Positions 17,652 to 36,004 are shown, numbered from the stretch's first letter. The stretch: 64,000 bases of DNA from Archangium primigenium (GCF_016904885.1 NZ_JADWYI010000001.1:4278001-4342000), one strand, 5' to 3'. The notes: generated from the letters alone by a model not told the origin. Numbers and translations are program-made.

Positions 17652-18911
17652 ATGCGCGCCAAGCTGAGCCTGTTGAGCTTCCTGGCGGTGAGTGCCCTGA
17701 GCGGAGTGCTCGCCACGGCCTGCCAGACCTATGACTTCGAGCCCGTGGAGCCGCTGGCCATCGCCCAGACGACCGAGACCCGGGTCGTCACGGCGAAGGC
17801 GAGCAAGCCGAACCTGATGTTGCTGGTGGACACGTCCGGCTCCATGACGGCGCCGGTGGATCCGTCGCGGCCGGCCTGTACGACCGGCCGGGGCCTGTGT
17901 GGCTCCGAGTCCAACCCGTGCAACACGGCGACCTGTCCCACGCGCTGGAGCGAGTTGCAGGCGGCGATGTCGGACTTCCTCGACAGCAGCGGCTCCATCG
18001 CGCGCATCGGGCTCACGACCTACCCGGATCAGAGCCAGGGGGACTCGTGTGGCGCGACGTCGTCGCTCAGCGTGCCCCTGCCCGCGGACACCGTCGAGGA
18101 CGCGACCCAGCTCGTCGCCAACGCCAACCAGGTGAAGACCCGGCTGCTGGCCATCAAGAACTCCTCGACCACGAACGAGCAGGTGCCGGTGGGCGGTACG
18201 CCCACGAGCCTGAGCCTGCGGTACGTGGGCAATCTGGCGGATCTGCAGTCGGCCAGCCGCTCGAGCTTCGTGCTGCTGCTGACGGACGGTCTGCCCAACT
18301 GCAACTCGCAGTTCGCGGACCCCTACCCGAGCCCCAAGTGCTTCTGCACGCTGACGGCCTCCTGCGAGGGCGCGCCGGACATCGGCTGCCTGGACACGGA
18401 CGCGTCGGTGGCGGCGGTGCAGGCGCTGCAGGCCAAGAAGATCCAGACCATCGTCATCGGCTTCGGCGCGGACTTCAACTCGAGCAGCGAGTCGGGCCGC
18501 CGGGGTGTGGCGACGCTCAACGGCATGGCGGACGCGGGCGGCTTCGCGCGCGAGTGCACGACGGACGCGCAGTGCGGCGCGGGCGACCGGTGTGAGACGT
18601 CGGTGGGCAAGTGCGAGCGCCGCTTCTACCAGGCGGCCAACCGCACGGAGCTGGTGAACGCGCTGCGGGAGATCACCGACAAGGTGACGGTGGACGAGCC
18701 CTGCGTGCTGAGCTTCAGCGCCTCCGAGCAGCCCAGCTCCGAGGAGCTGCTGGTGGTCTACATCAACGGCGAGCGGCTCGCGCCGGGCGCGAACACCTGG
18801 AACCTCACGCCCGCGGGCGTGGCGTTCAATGGCACGACGTGCGAGCGCATCACGAACTCCACGCCGTCCAACCCGGTGAACATCGAGGTTCGCGCCGTCC
18901 AGCGGCGCTAG
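17652..18911 (+). CDS. cglB: CglB-type gliding-motility outer-membrane lipoprotein with VWA domain
   Basis: 419 residues. The signal sequence ends VLATAC (probable lipidated Cys24). A von Willebrand factor A domain runs from ~residue 50 to ~340: the MIDAS motif DTSGSM starts at Asp60, and FVLLLTDGLPNC supplies the later metal-site residues. There are 17 cysteines in all, many suited to disulfides. In M. xanthus, CglB is the surface adhesin of focal adhesion complexes that powers A-motility, and it lies in the same neighbourhood as tuf and rpoBC, which supports the assignment. The ATG at 17652 gives a normal lipoprotein leader; GAGGAG is 12 nt upstream. The earlier frame extension is not supported. 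Confidence 0.88.
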   Translation: MRAKLSLLSFLAVSALSGVLATACQTYDFEPVEPLAIAQTTETRVVTAKASKPNLMLLVDTSGSMTAPVDPSRPACTTGRGLCGSESNPCNTATCPTRWSELQAAMSDFLDSSGSIARIGLTTYPDQSQGDSCGATSSLSVPLPADTVEDATQLVANANQVKTRLLAIKNSSTTNEQVPVGGTPTSLSLRYVGNLADLQSASRSSFVLLLTDGLPNCNSQFADPYPSPKCFCTLTASCEGAPDIGCLDTDASVAAVQALQAKKIQTIVIGFGADFNSSSESGRRGVATLNGMADAGGFARECTTDAQCGAGDRCETSVGKCERRFYQAANRTELVNALREITDKVTVDEPCVLSFSASEQPSSEELLVVYINGERLAPGANTWNLTPAGVAFNGTTCERITNSTPSNPVNIEVRAVQRR

Positions 18912-18980
18912 AAGCGATCCGGGGTGGCTTTACGTGGTGAGGGGCCGGGGCTATGTCTGCGCCCGGCCCCCGGGCCGCCC

Positions 18981-19937
18981 ATGAAGATCACCATCCTGTC
19001 GCGCTCCGCCTCCATTTCGTCCACCAAGCGCCTGGTCGAGGCCGCGCGCACGCGAGGGCATCAGGTGCGGGTGCTCAATCCGGTCCGGGTGGAGATGCAC
19101 CTGGATGGACGGCGGGCCAACCTCTACTACCGCCGCCGCCGATTGCCGCCGTGTGACGTGGTCATTCCGCGCATCGCGCAATCCATCAACAACTACGGCC
19201 TGGCGGTGGTGAACCAGTTCGCCATGGGGGGCATGGCGCTGGTGAACACGGCGCGGGCCATCGCCGAGTCACGCAACAAGATGCGCTCGTTGCAGTTGTT
19301 GTCGGCGCACGGCATCGACATTCCGGCGACGGTGATGGCGCGGGACGCGGCCGACTTGAAGGCCATGGTGGGCCTGGTGGGTGGGGTGCCGGTCCTGGTG
19401 AAGCTGTTGCAGGGCCAGGAGAAGCGCGGGGTGATGGTCTGCGAGAGCCTGCAATCGCTCGAAGCGGCGCTCGAGGCCATCCTGGGCCTGGGACACAACC
19501 TGATCGTCCAGCAATACGTGAAACACTCCGGGCAGGATGTGCGGGTGTTGGTGGTGGGAGGCAAGGCGGTGGCGGCGGTGCGCCGTCGGCCTCGGGTCGG
19601 ACGGATGTCATACACGCTGAACCGGGGCGCGCGCCTGGAGCGGCTGGAGCTGACCGACTCCCAGCGCGAGGCGGCGGAGAAGACGGCCGTGCTGGTGGGG
19701 TTGGAGGTCGCGGGGGTGGATCTGCTCGACGTGGAGGAGGGACACCCCAAGGTCTTCGAGGTCAACAGCTCCCCGGCGCTGCCGGAGATGGAATCGGCCA
19801 CGGGTCTGGACCTCGCGGGCACCATCATCGAGCGGGCCGAGCAACTGGCGACGGGGGCCCCGGCGATCGGCGCGCCCGAGCGGGCCCCGGCGGCGGTCCC
19901 TCCCCGGCGCAAGCGGGCCTCTCGGCCGCGGGCCTGA
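18981..19937 (+). CDS. RimK-like ATP-grasp alpha-L-glutamate ligase family protein
   Basis: 318 residues with the RimK layout: an N-terminal domain (MKITILSRSASISSTKRLVEAARTRGH, MHLDGRRANLYYRRRRLPPCDVVIPRI), then the ATP-grasp core (VPVLVKLLQGQEKRGV, NLIVQQYVKHSGQDVRVLVVGGKAVAAV) and the metal-binding end VAGVDLLDVEEGHPKVFEVNSSP. The family adds glutamate, or related amino acids, to proteins or small peptides; in E. coli the target is ribosomal protein S6. The C-terminal ~25 residues are Ala/Pro/Arg-rich. Start 18981 is the first ATG with good homology. It follows cglB by 69 bp; a functional link to gliding is unproven. Confidence 0.85.
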   Translation: MKITILSRSASISSTKRLVEAARTRGHQVRVLNPVRVEMHLDGRRANLYYRRRRLPPCDVVIPRIAQSINNYGLAVVNQFAMGGMALVNTARAIAESRNKMRSLQLLSAHGIDIPATVMARDAADLKAMVGLVGGVPVLVKLLQGQEKRGVMVCESLQSLEAALEAILGLGHNLIVQQYVKHSGQDVRVLVVGGKAVAAVRRRPRVGRMSYTLNRGARLERLELTDSQREAAEKTAVLVGLEVAGVDLLDVEEGHPKVFEVNSSPALPEMESATGLDLAGTIIERAEQLATGAPAIGAPERAPAAVPPRRKRASRPRA

Positions 19938-20009
19938 GGGCCCAAAGAGGTCGCCAGCGGCGGAAGAGCCGGTGATATAGGGGCGGTTCCGCATTCCGGA
20001 GGAAGAGCC

Positions 20010-20459
20010 ATGCCCCATATCCGACACATCACGACCCTGGCCGCCGCCCTGTTGGCGCTCGCCTGCTCGCCCGCCCGTGCCGAGGAGCAGGTGGACCCGG
20101 CCACGCTGTACGAGGTGAGCACCGGGGGGTCCTCCGCGCAGGTGAAGGCGGGGCAGTCGGGGGTGTTCGTGCTCGCCATCAAGAGCAAGGCGGGCGCGCA
20201 CGTGTCGGACGAGGCCCCGTTGAAGCTGGAGCTCAAGGGGACGGGCGTGGTGCCGGCGCAGGACAAGCTGGCGCTGAAGGACTCGGTGGCGAAGAAGGCG
20301 GCGGGTCAGACGTTCGTGGATCCGCGCTTCGAGGTGCCGTTCAAGGCCGACGCCGTGGGCAAGGGCCGGGTGGAGGCGAAGCTCACGTTCTTCATCTGCT
20401 CGGAGCAACTGTGCGCTCGGCAGCAGAAGACGCTCTCGGTGCCCGTGGAGGTCCTGTAG
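20010..20459 (+). CDS. Small exported protein resembling the DsbD N-terminal (alpha) domain
   Basis: 149 residues. The signal peptide is MPHIRHITTLAAALLALACSPARA. The mature part is beta-rich and ends FFICSEQLCARQQKTLSVPVEVL, with two cysteines four residues apart. That arrangement and the surrounding FxxCSExxC...LSVPV pattern recall the periplasmic alpha domain of DsbD, which passes electrons to disulfide partners; the resemblance is moderate. No DsbD membrane part is near. GGAGG precedes the ATG. It is 3 bp upstream of rlmB, so they are almost surely co-transcribed. Confidence 0.75.
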   Translation: MPHIRHITTLAAALLALACSPARAEEQVDPATLYEVSTGGSSAQVKAGQSGVFVLAIKSKAGAHVSDEAPLKLELKGTGVVPAQDKLALKDSVAKKAAGQTFVDPRFEVPFKADAVGKGRVEAKLTFFICSEQLCARQQKTLSVPVEVL

Positions 20460-20462
20460 CCC

Positions 20463-21281
20463 GTGGTGCGACAGCGACCAGCGAAGGGCAGTGAGCGGGG
20501 GGTGGAGCGGGAGCGGGGCGAGCAGCGCTACGTGTACGGGGTCAACCCGGTCATGGAGTCGCTGCGGGCGCACGCGGACCGCGTGGAGCGGCTCTTCGTC
20601 ACGGAGGGGCAGCTCGCGGCGAAGGCCGCGGCGGAGATCTTCAGCCGGGCACGGGATGCGGGGGTGCGGGTGGAGCGGGTGCCCCGCGAGCGGCTGGCGA
20701 GCCTGGCGGAAGGGGGCGTGCATCAAGGCGTGGTGGCCGAGATGCGGAGCTTCGAATACGCGGAACTCTCGGATCTGATCGAATCGGCCGCCGACTCGGG
20801 CCGCGCGCCCCTGTGGGTCGTGCTGGATGGCATCCAGGATCCCCACAACTTCGGCGCCATCATCCGCTCGGCGCACGCGTTGGGGGCCCACGGCATCGTC
20901 ATCGCGAAGGACCGGGCGGTGCAGGTCACGGGCGTGGTGGCCAAGGCCTCGGCGGGCGCGGTGGAACACTGCCCCATCGCCCGGGTGGTCAACGTGTCGC
21001 GGGCCCTCGAGGAACTCAAGGAATCGGGCGCGTGGATCGCCGCGGCGGATCCCCACTCGACGGAGCCCTTGTGGCGGGCCCGGCTCGATGGCCCCCTGGC
21101 GGTGGTGGTGGGGGCCGAGGGAGCCGGCGTGCGCCAGGGCGTCCTGGAACACTGTGACTTCCGCCTCCAGATTCCGATGCTCGGTCAGGTCGGCTCACTC
21201 AATGCGTCCGTCTCCGCGGCCATTCTGCTATACGAGGCCGCCCGGCAGCGGGGGACAGCCCGCCCGCCCGCTGGAAAGTAG
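20463..21281 (+). CDS. rlmB: 23S rRNA (guanosine-2'-O-)-methyltransferase (RlmB, SpoU/TrmH family)
   Basis: 272 residues. The N-terminal RNA-binding substrate domain begins at YVYGVNPVMESLRAHADRV. The SPOUT catalytic domain shows all three motifs: LDGIQDPHNFGAIIRSAHALG (motif 1), VVVGAEGAGV (motif 2) and IPMLGQVGSLNASVSAAILLYE (motif 3). It methylates the 2'-O of a guanosine in 23S rRNA (G2251 in E. coli). The GTG at 20463 or the next GTG at 20466 is the start. The location just upstream of the tRNA-tuf block fits a translation role. Its end is followed by the tRNA-operon promoter. Confidence 0.93.
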   Translation: MVRQRPAKGSERGVERERGEQRYVYGVNPVMESLRAHADRVERLFVTEGQLAAKAAAEIFSRARDAGVRVERVPRERLASLAEGGVHQGVVAEMRSFEYAELSDLIESAADSGRAPLWVVLDGIQDPHNFGAIIRSAHALGAHGIVIAKDRAVQVTGVVAKASAGAVEHCPIARVVNVSRALEELKESGAWIAAADPHSTEPLWRARLDGPLAVVVGAEGAGVRQGVLEHCDFRLQIPMLGQVGSLNASVSAAILLYEAARQRGTARPPAGK

Positions 21282-21303
21282 AACCCCCCCGGATGAAAAC
21301 GGC

Positions 21304-21332
21304 TTGACTCGGGGGGCAGGGACTTCTAAAAG
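21304..21332 (+). promoter_or_regulatory. Promoter of the tRNA-tuf operon with GC-rich discriminator
   Basis: TTGACT (21304-21309), a 17-bp spacer and TAAAAG (21327-21332) are followed at once by GGCGCGCC, a GC-rich discriminator of the kind found at stable-RNA promoters under growth-rate or stringent control. The first tRNA starts at 21410. Confidence 0.75.
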
Positions 21333-21409
21333 GGCGCGCCTCGACGGGGCCGGTAACGGACTCCGGCGGGGCGGATGGGCGGGTCGGGGGCAGTTGCCAG
21401 GAGTCGGAC

Positions 21410-21482
21410 GCCGGTGTAGCTCAGTCGGTAGAGCAACTGATTTGTAATCAGTAGGTCGCGGGTTCAAATCCCGCCGCCGGCC
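21410..21482 (+). tRNA. tRNA-Thr (anticodon TGT)
   Basis: Cloverleaf with acceptor GCCGGTG/CGCCGGC, D-arm AGCTCAGTCGGTAGAGC, anticodon loop TTTGTAA and T-arm GGGTTCAAATCCC. CCA is apparently not encoded. First of the four-tRNA cluster before tuf, in the same order as E. coli thrU-tyrU-glyT-thrT. Confidence 0.96.
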
Positions 21483-21568
21483 AAGCAGACGGGGCCGCGG
21501 ATGAGGGCCCGAGATGAAGAAAGCAGTAGGAAGAGCAGTGGATGTGCGGTAGTTGAAGCGAGCGGTTC

Positions 21569-21651
<83 letters not shown>

Positions 21652-21658
21652 TCGGAAT

Positions 21659-21735
<77 letters not shown>

Positions 21736-21766
21736 GTTCCAGGTTGTGTTGTAGGCGCATAGACAA

Positions 21767-21842
21767 GCCCTGATAGCTCAGTTGGCAGAGCGCATCCTTG
21801 GTAAGGATGAGGTCACCAGTTCAATCCTGGTTCAGGGCTCCA
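21767..21842 (+). tRNA. tRNA-Thr (anticodon GGT)
   Basis: Acceptor GCCCTGA/TCAGGGC with encoded CCA. Anticodon loop TTGGTAA. It ends only 19 nt before the tuf start, so the tuf mRNA 5' end is made by tRNA 3' processing. Confidence 0.96.
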
Positions 21843-21861
21843 TTTTTCGAGGAGCGTCGTA

Positions 21862-23052
<1,191 letters not shown>

Positions 23053-23059
23053 TCTCGAA

Positions 23060-23080
23060 GGGTGGGCATCTCGCCCGCCC
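23060..23080 (+). other. Hairpin after tuf
   Basis: GGGTGGGC and GCCCGCCC pair (one G-T) around a 5-nt loop, 8 bp after the tuf stop. There is no T-run; this is probably an RNA 3' structure that protects or delimits the tuf message. Confidence 0.45.
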
Positions 23081-23097
23081 TCACCCTGATTCAACCC

Positions 23098-23136
23098 CGA
23101 GGGGAAGCTGTCACGTACAGCTTTCCCTCGTGTTTA
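23098..23136 (+). terminator. Strong hairpin with T-rich tail between tuf and rpmG
   Basis: A 14-bp stem (23098-23111 with 23117-23130, one G-T pair), a 5-nt loop and TGTTTAT downstream. It looks like a rho-independent terminator, only ~14 nt before the rpmG start, so it may act as an attenuator or leave rpmG to read-through. Confidence 0.65.
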
Positions 23137-23149
23137 TCGAGATCACGCC

Positions 23150-23314
23150 ATGCCCAAGGGTAACCGCAGCATCATTTCGCTCGAGTGCACGACCTGCAAG
23201 GAGCGGAACTACTACACGACCAAGAACAAGCGGAAGAGCCAGGACAAGCTCGAGCTGAGCAAGTTCTGCCCCCGCGAGCGCAAGCATACCGTCCATAAGG
23301 AAGGTAAGGTCTAG
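23150..23314 (+). CDS. rpmG: Ribosomal protein L33
   Basis: 54 residues ([20 protein letters not shown]...), a standard L33 of the 50S subunit. The first half of the zinc ribbon is present (Cys13, Cys16). In the second half Cys40 remains but the fourth position is Glu43 (FCPRERKH), so a normal four-cysteine zinc site cannot form. His46 could be a substitute ligand. The gene lies between the tuf 3' hairpin and tRNA-Trp, as in many bacteria. No strong Shine-Dalgarno sequence is seen (GAG 9 nt upstream). Confidence 0.95.
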   Translation: MPKGNRSIISLECTTCKERNYYTTKNKRKSQDKLELSKFCPRERKHTVHKEGKV

Positions 23315-23341
23315 GTCGGCTGTTGTCGTCCGGTATTCTTT

Positions 23342-23417
23342 AGGCCAGTAGCTCCAACGGTAGAGCAGCGGTCTCCAAATCCGCGTGTTGGGGGTTCGAA
23401 TCCCTCCTGGCCTGCCA
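23342..23417 (+). tRNA. tRNA-Trp (anticodon CCA)
   Basis: Acceptor AGGCCAG/CTGGCCT with discriminator G and encoded CCA. Anticodon loop CTCCAAA, T-arm GGGTTCGAATCCC. It lies between rpmG and secE, a common bacterial arrangement. Confidence 0.97.
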
Positions 23418-23430
23418 GTTTTTCAGTTGC

Positions 23431-23472
23431 AGGGACCCCCGGTACCCACGTATCGGGGGTCCCTGTGTTTTG
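23431..23472 (+). terminator. Rho-independent terminator after tRNA-Trp
   Basis: AGGGACCCCCGGTA (23431-23444) pairs with 23451-23464 (one G-T) around a 6-nt loop, then GTGTTTTG. It lies 34 bp before the secE start and separates the tRNA/tuf unit from secE-nusG. Confidence 0.8.
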
Positions 23473-23505
23473 TGGTACCAGCTAGCATTCAGTCAGCGAG
23501 GAATC

Positions 23506-23948
23506 ATGGCAGCGGCATCCGAAGCCAGCCAGCAGGCCAACCGCTCGGGCATGGACCCGAAGCGGCTCGTGGTCATTTTCTTCCTCATCGCGGGACTCAT
23601 CTTCGCGTTCTTCCTGGAGCACGTGTGCGGCCTGCTCTGGGGCCGGTTCGGTTGGAGCGATCCCGACATCATCGAGGGCCTGGATTGGAAGGTCTCGACC
23701 CTGTTGGGCTTCGTGATCGCCATCGGCATCGTGCTGGGGATCTACTTCCATCCCAAGACGCATGTCGTCTCCTTGGACGTCGCCGCGGAGTTGATGAAGG
23801 TGACCTGGCCGACCTTGGACGAGACCCGGGCGTCCACCATGGCGGTCATCGTCGCCTCCATCGTGGCGGCCATTCTCCTGTTCGGCATTGATACGCTCGC
23901 CTACAACCTCATGGTGGAGTGGATCCCGGCCGTTTGGGGGAAGTTGTA

Positions 23949-23949
<1 letters not shown>
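23506..23949 (+). CDS. secE: Preprotein translocase subunit SecE
   Basis: 147 residues with three predicted membrane segments ([55 protein letters not shown]), like the three-span SecE of E. coli rather than the short one-span type. The conserved amphipathic helix [17 protein letters not shown] precedes the last span. It clamps the SecY channel in the inner membrane. ATG 23506 has GAGGA 5 nt upstream; the upstream frame extension lies in the terminator. The stop overlaps the nusG start (TAATG). Confidence 0.95.
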
Positions 23950-24491
<542 letters not shown>

Positions 24492-24596
24492 CAGTCTTCC
24501 CTGGCCGCTCACGCGTGCCGGGGATACCCAGGGTGGGAGGCCCGCTCCGTCAAGCGGTCCGCCATCACCACCAATTCGAAAGGCAGTCGTCAGGCG

Positions 24597-25043
24597 ATGA
24601 AGAAGGTCACAGGGCAGGTCAAGCTGCAGATTCCCGCCGGTAAGGCGAACCCCGCTCCTCCGATCGGCCCCGCGCTCGGTCAGCAGGGCGTGAACATCAT
24701 GGAGTTCTGCAAGCAGTTCAACGCCAAGACCCAGGCGGAGGCCAAGGAAGGCCTCATCATCCCGGTCATCATCACCGTGTACCAGGATCGCTCCTTCACC
24801 TTCATCTTGAAGACGCCCCCCGCGGCCGTCCTCATCAAGAAGGCGGCGGGCCTGCACACCGAGAAGAAGAAGGGCTCGGGCGCCAAGAAGCCGGGCAAGG
24901 AGAAGGTGGGGCAGATCACCCAGAAGCAGCTGGAGGAGATCGCCAAGAAGAAGATCGAGGACACCACCGCGGGTTCCCTCGAGGCCGCCATGCGCACCAT
25001 CTCGGGCACCGCCCGCTCGATGGGCATCGACGTCGTCGGCTAA
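24597..25043 (+). CDS. rplK: Ribosomal protein L11
   Basis: 148 residues, full length. It starts [43 protein letters not shown], the universal N-terminal domain. The RNA-binding C-terminal domain ends [21 protein letters not shown]. It forms the GTPase-associated centre with 23S rRNA and takes part in RelA activation. The 105-bp spacer after nusG may hold a promoter, but none is clear. rplA follows after 42 bp. Confidence 0.98.
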   Translation: MKKVTGQVKLQIPAGKANPAPPIGPALGQQGVNIMEFCKQFNAKTQAEAKEGLIIPVIITVYQDRSFTFILKTPPAAVLIKKAAGLHTEKKKGSGAKKPGKEKVGQITQKQLEEIAKKKIEDTTAGSLEAAMRTISGTARSMGIDVVG

Positions 25044-25085
25044 CTCCTTCCACTCTCACTCCTTCGATACAAGAGGACTTTCCCA

Positions 25086-25799
25086 ATGCCTCAGACCGGT
25101 AAGAAGTTCCGCGCGGCCGCCGAGAAGGTGGACCGCAACAAGCGCTACACGATCGCCGATGGCTTCCAGGCCCTCAAGCAGACCACCAGCGCGCGTGGCA
25201 CCAAGTTCGACCAGACCGTCGAGGTCGCGCTCAACCTGGGCGTGGACCCGAAGCACGCGGACCAGATGGTCCGTGGCGCCGTGGTTCTCCCTCATGGCAC
25301 GGGCGCCACGGTGCGCGTGGCCGTGTTCGCCAAGGGCGAGCGCGCCACCGACGCCGAGACCGCCGGCGCTGACGTGGTGGGCGGGGATGACCTGGCCAAG
25401 CGCATCGAGGGTGGTTTCCTCGACTTCGACACCGTCATCGCCACGCCGGACATGATGGGCGTCGTCGGCCGTCTCGGTAAGGTGCTCGGTCCCCGTGGCC
25501 TCATGCCCAACCCCAAGGTGGGCACGGTGACCATGGACGTGGCCAAGGCCGTCCGTGAAGCCAAGGGCGGTAAGGTGGAGTTCCGCGCGGAGAAGGCGGG
25601 CATCGTGCACGCCAAGCTCGGCAAGGCGTCGTTCGCCCCGGAGAAGCTCCAGGACAACTTCAACGCCCTGATCGATCTGGTCATGAAGCTCAAGCCGGCC
25701 ACCGCCAAGGGCGTCTACCTCAAGGGCATCGCCATCTCGGCGACCATGAGCCCGGGCATCAAGATCGACACCACCGAGATCCTTGCCCGTCACCGCTAG
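25086..25799 (+). CDS. rplA: Ribosomal protein L1
   Basis: 237 residues, standard two-domain L1. Signatures are [58 protein letters not shown] and the end [15 protein letters not shown]. It forms the L1 stalk and in E. coli represses its own operon (rplK-rplA). A strong hairpin at 25832 follows. Confidence 0.98.
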   Translation: MPQTGKKFRAAAEKVDRNKRYTIADGFQALKQTTSARGTKFDQTVEVALNLGVDPKHADQMVRGAVVLPHGTGATVRVAVFAKGERATDAETAGADVVGGDDLAKRIEGGFLDFDTVIATPDMMGVVGRLGKVLGPRGLMPNPKVGTVTMDVAKAVREAKGGKVEFRAEKAGIVHAKLGKASFAPEKLQDNFNALIDLVMKLKPATAKGVYLKGIAISATMSPGIKIDTTEILARHR

Positions 25800-25831
25800 T
25801 CCGGTGGGGGAGGGCTGTTCGTCGTACCGAC

Positions 25832-25865
25832 CGGGGCGTGGCCTTTCAGTTCGAGGCCCGCCCCG
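25832..25865 (+). terminator. Hairpin between rplA and rplJ (terminator or attenuator)
   Basis: CGGGGCG (25832-25838) and GGCCT pair with AGGCC and CGCCCCG (25854-25865) with one bulged T, around a 9-nt loop. The downstream TTGTCCATCT is only mildly T-rich, so partial termination is likely. Confidence 0.55.
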
Positions 25866-26214
25866 TTGTCCATCTGACACCCTTCCAACAGATTTCGCTG
25901 GACGTTTGGCGAAGCCGCGGGTATAGCGCCCCGGCTTTTGCAATTGGAGCGCCACGTCGATGAGGCACGGCGCTCCAGACATCCCTGGTCCCAGACAGCA
26001 GGGATCCAGAGTGGGGCTCCCGCCCTCCGTTGGCAACCGGGCAACCGGTCGGAAGCGGGAAGAACACCCTGGGTTCAAACGGCTCGTGCGGAGCCACCCT
26101 GCCGAGACTGGAGGTGCGGTGTGGTGCCTTTCGAGGCTCCTCTCGCTCTGCCACCGTGGTGGCCCAGGTAATCCAGCCCGCCTTCGGGTGGGCGTCGTGA
26201 GGAGGTGAAACCAA
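25866..26214 (+). promoter_or_regulatory. rplJ-rplL leader region (candidate L10 autoregulatory leader)
   Basis: No gene is found in this ~350-bp stretch before rplJ. It contains a 7-bp hairpin with UUCG tetraloop (GCCCGCC at 26176-26182, GGTGGGC at 26187-26193) just upstream of an ideal Shine-Dalgarno AGGAGGTGA (26200-26208). Long structured leaders in this position bind the L10-L7/L12 complex and repress translation in many bacteria. A covariation search is needed to prove this motif. Confidence 0.6.
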
Positions 26215-26736
26215 GTGATCAAGAGCGAGAAGGAAGAACTCATCAAGGAGCTCAACGAGAAGTTTTCGCGGGCGCAGACCGCGATCGTCGCTGAGTTTTC
26301 CAAGCTGAACGTGGAGACGGTCACCAAGCTGCGCAAGAAGTTCCGCGACGGCAAGGTGGACTACAAGGTTCTCAAGAACACGCTGGCCAAGCGTGCCGCG
26401 AAGGGCACTCCGGTGGAGGTCATCGCCGAGGACTTCGTGGGTCCCGTGGCCATCGCCATCAGCTACGACGACGTCGTGGCCCCGGCGAAGATCCTCACGG
26501 ACTTCATCAAGGACCTGGAGACCATCAAGGTCCGCAGCGCGTCCGTGCAGGGTCGTCGCGTCGACGTCGAGGGCGTGAAGGCCCTGGCGAAGATGCCCGG
26601 TCTGCCGGAGCTGCGCGCTCAGCTGCTCGGCATGCTCAACCAGCCCGCCGGCAAGCTCGTGCGCACCATCGCGGCCCCCGGCTCCCAGCTGGCCCGCGTG
26701 CTCCAGGCCAATGTGGATCAGCAGCAGCCGAAGTAA
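26215..26736 (+). CDS. rplJ: Ribosomal protein L10
   Basis: 173 residues. It starts with GTG at 26215, 6 nt after AGGAGGTGA. The N-terminal rRNA-binding domain shows TAIVAEFSKLNVETVTKLRKKFRDGKVDYKVLKNTLAKRA. The C-terminal helix (ELRAQLLGMLNQPAGKLVRTIAAPGSQLARVLQA) carries L7/L12 dimers. Together with L7/L12 it forms the ribosomal stalk. Expression is probably controlled through the long leader upstream. Confidence 0.97.
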   Translation: MIKSEKEELIKELNEKFSRAQTAIVAEFSKLNVETVTKLRKKFRDGKVDYKVLKNTLAKRAAKGTPVEVIAEDFVGPVAIAISYDDVVAPAKILTDFIKDLETIKVRSASVQGRRVDVEGVKALAKMPGLPELRAQLLGMLNQPAGKLVRTIAAPGSQLARVLQANVDQQQPK

Positions 26737-26826
26737 TCGTCTCCAGAAGCAAACCCACCGCAACCCCCCGGTCCTTGCCTCCCACGGGGAGCGCAGACCG
26801 TTACAAGCTGAAAGAAGGACATCGAA

Positions 26827-27201
26827 ATGGCTGACCTGAACGCGATTGTCGAGCAGCTCTCCTCCCTGACGGTCATGGAGGCCGCCGAGCTGGTCAAGCA
26901 GCTCGAGGGCAAGTGGGGCGTTTCCGCCGCCGCCGTGGCCGTGGCCGCTGGCCCCGCCGCTGGCCCCGCCGCCGCTCCTGTCGAGGAGAAGACGGAGTTC
27001 AACGTCATCCTGGCCAACGCCGGGGCGAACAAGATCAACGTCATCAAGGAGATCCGCGCGATCACCGGCCTGGGCCTGAAGGAGGCCAAGGACCTGGTCG
27101 AGGGCGCTCCCAAGCCGGTGAAGGAGGGCGTCAACAAGGACGACGCCAAGAAGATCAAGGACCAGCTCGTCGCCGCTGGCGCCACCGTCGACATCAAGTA
27201 A
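26827..27201 (+). CDS. rplL: Ribosomal protein L7/L12
   Basis: 124 residues: an N-terminal dimerisation helix region ([31 protein letters not shown]), an Ala/Pro/Gly hinge rich in [10 protein letters not shown], and the C-terminal factor-binding domain ([43 protein letters not shown]...VKEG). AAAGAAGGA precedes the ATG. A perfect 9-bp hairpin follows the stop. Confidence 0.98.
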   Translation: MADLNAIVEQLSSLTVMEAAELVKQLEGKWGVSAAAVAVAAGPAAGPAAAPVEEKTEFNVILANAGANKINVIKEIRAITGLGLKEAKDLVEGAPKPVKEGVNKDDAKKIKDQLVAAGATVDIK

Positions 27202-27215
27202 TTCCGATTCAGGCC

Positions 27216-27245
27216 GGCGCCGGGTTTCGGGAAATTCCCGGCGCC
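27216..27245 (+). terminator. Hairpin between rplL and rpoB (attenuator or processing site)
   Basis: GGCGCCGGG (27216-27224) pairs perfectly with CCCGGCGCC (27237-27245). No T-run follows. In E. coli the rplL-rpoB spacer holds a partial terminator and an RNase III site that lower rpoBC relative to ribosomal protein output; this hairpin is in the same place. Confidence 0.55.
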
Positions 27246-27380
27246 TCCTGACCGGTTGAGCAGGCCGGCGTGCCCGGAAAGGGTGCGCCGGTTCTGCCCT
27301 TTCCGTATTTGTAAATTTCCCGCTGCCGCTGCGCGTTTTCCGAGCTCGTCCCGCCCGAGCTTGCTCGCCCCGGAGTTTGA

Positions 27381-31610
<4,230 letters not shown>

Positions 31611-31630
31611 GTCAGCGTGCCTTCCCCCCG

Positions 31631-31657
31631 GCGCCCGCCCCCTGAGCGGGCGGGCGC
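31631..31657 (+). other. Hairpin between rpoB and rpoC
   Basis: GCGCCCGCCC (31631-31640) pairs perfectly with 31648-31657 around a 7-nt loop. There is no T-run. It lies in the 104-bp rpoB-rpoC spacer and is more likely an mRNA stability or processing structure than a full terminator, since rpoC needs the upstream promoter. Confidence 0.5.
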
Positions 31658-31714
31658 TGGCGGGTCGGCGAAACGAATTAGCGCTCACGCGCTCAAAAGA
31701 CGTTCGGAGGCAAC

Positions 31715-35935
<4,221 letters not shown>

Positions 35936-35967
35936 CCGCTCGCTCCCCATCCGTTGAGTCGTCCACG

Positions 35968-36004
35968 AAGCCGTCGCTCCCTCTGGGGGGCGGCGGCTTT
36001 TCTT
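35968..36004 (+). terminator. Terminator of the rpoBC operon
   Basis: AAGCCGTCGCTCCC (35968-35981) pairs with GGGGGCGGCGGCTT (35986-35999, with G-T pairs) around a short loop and runs into TTTTCTT. A classical rho-independent terminator, 32 bp after the rpoC stop. Confidence 0.85.
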
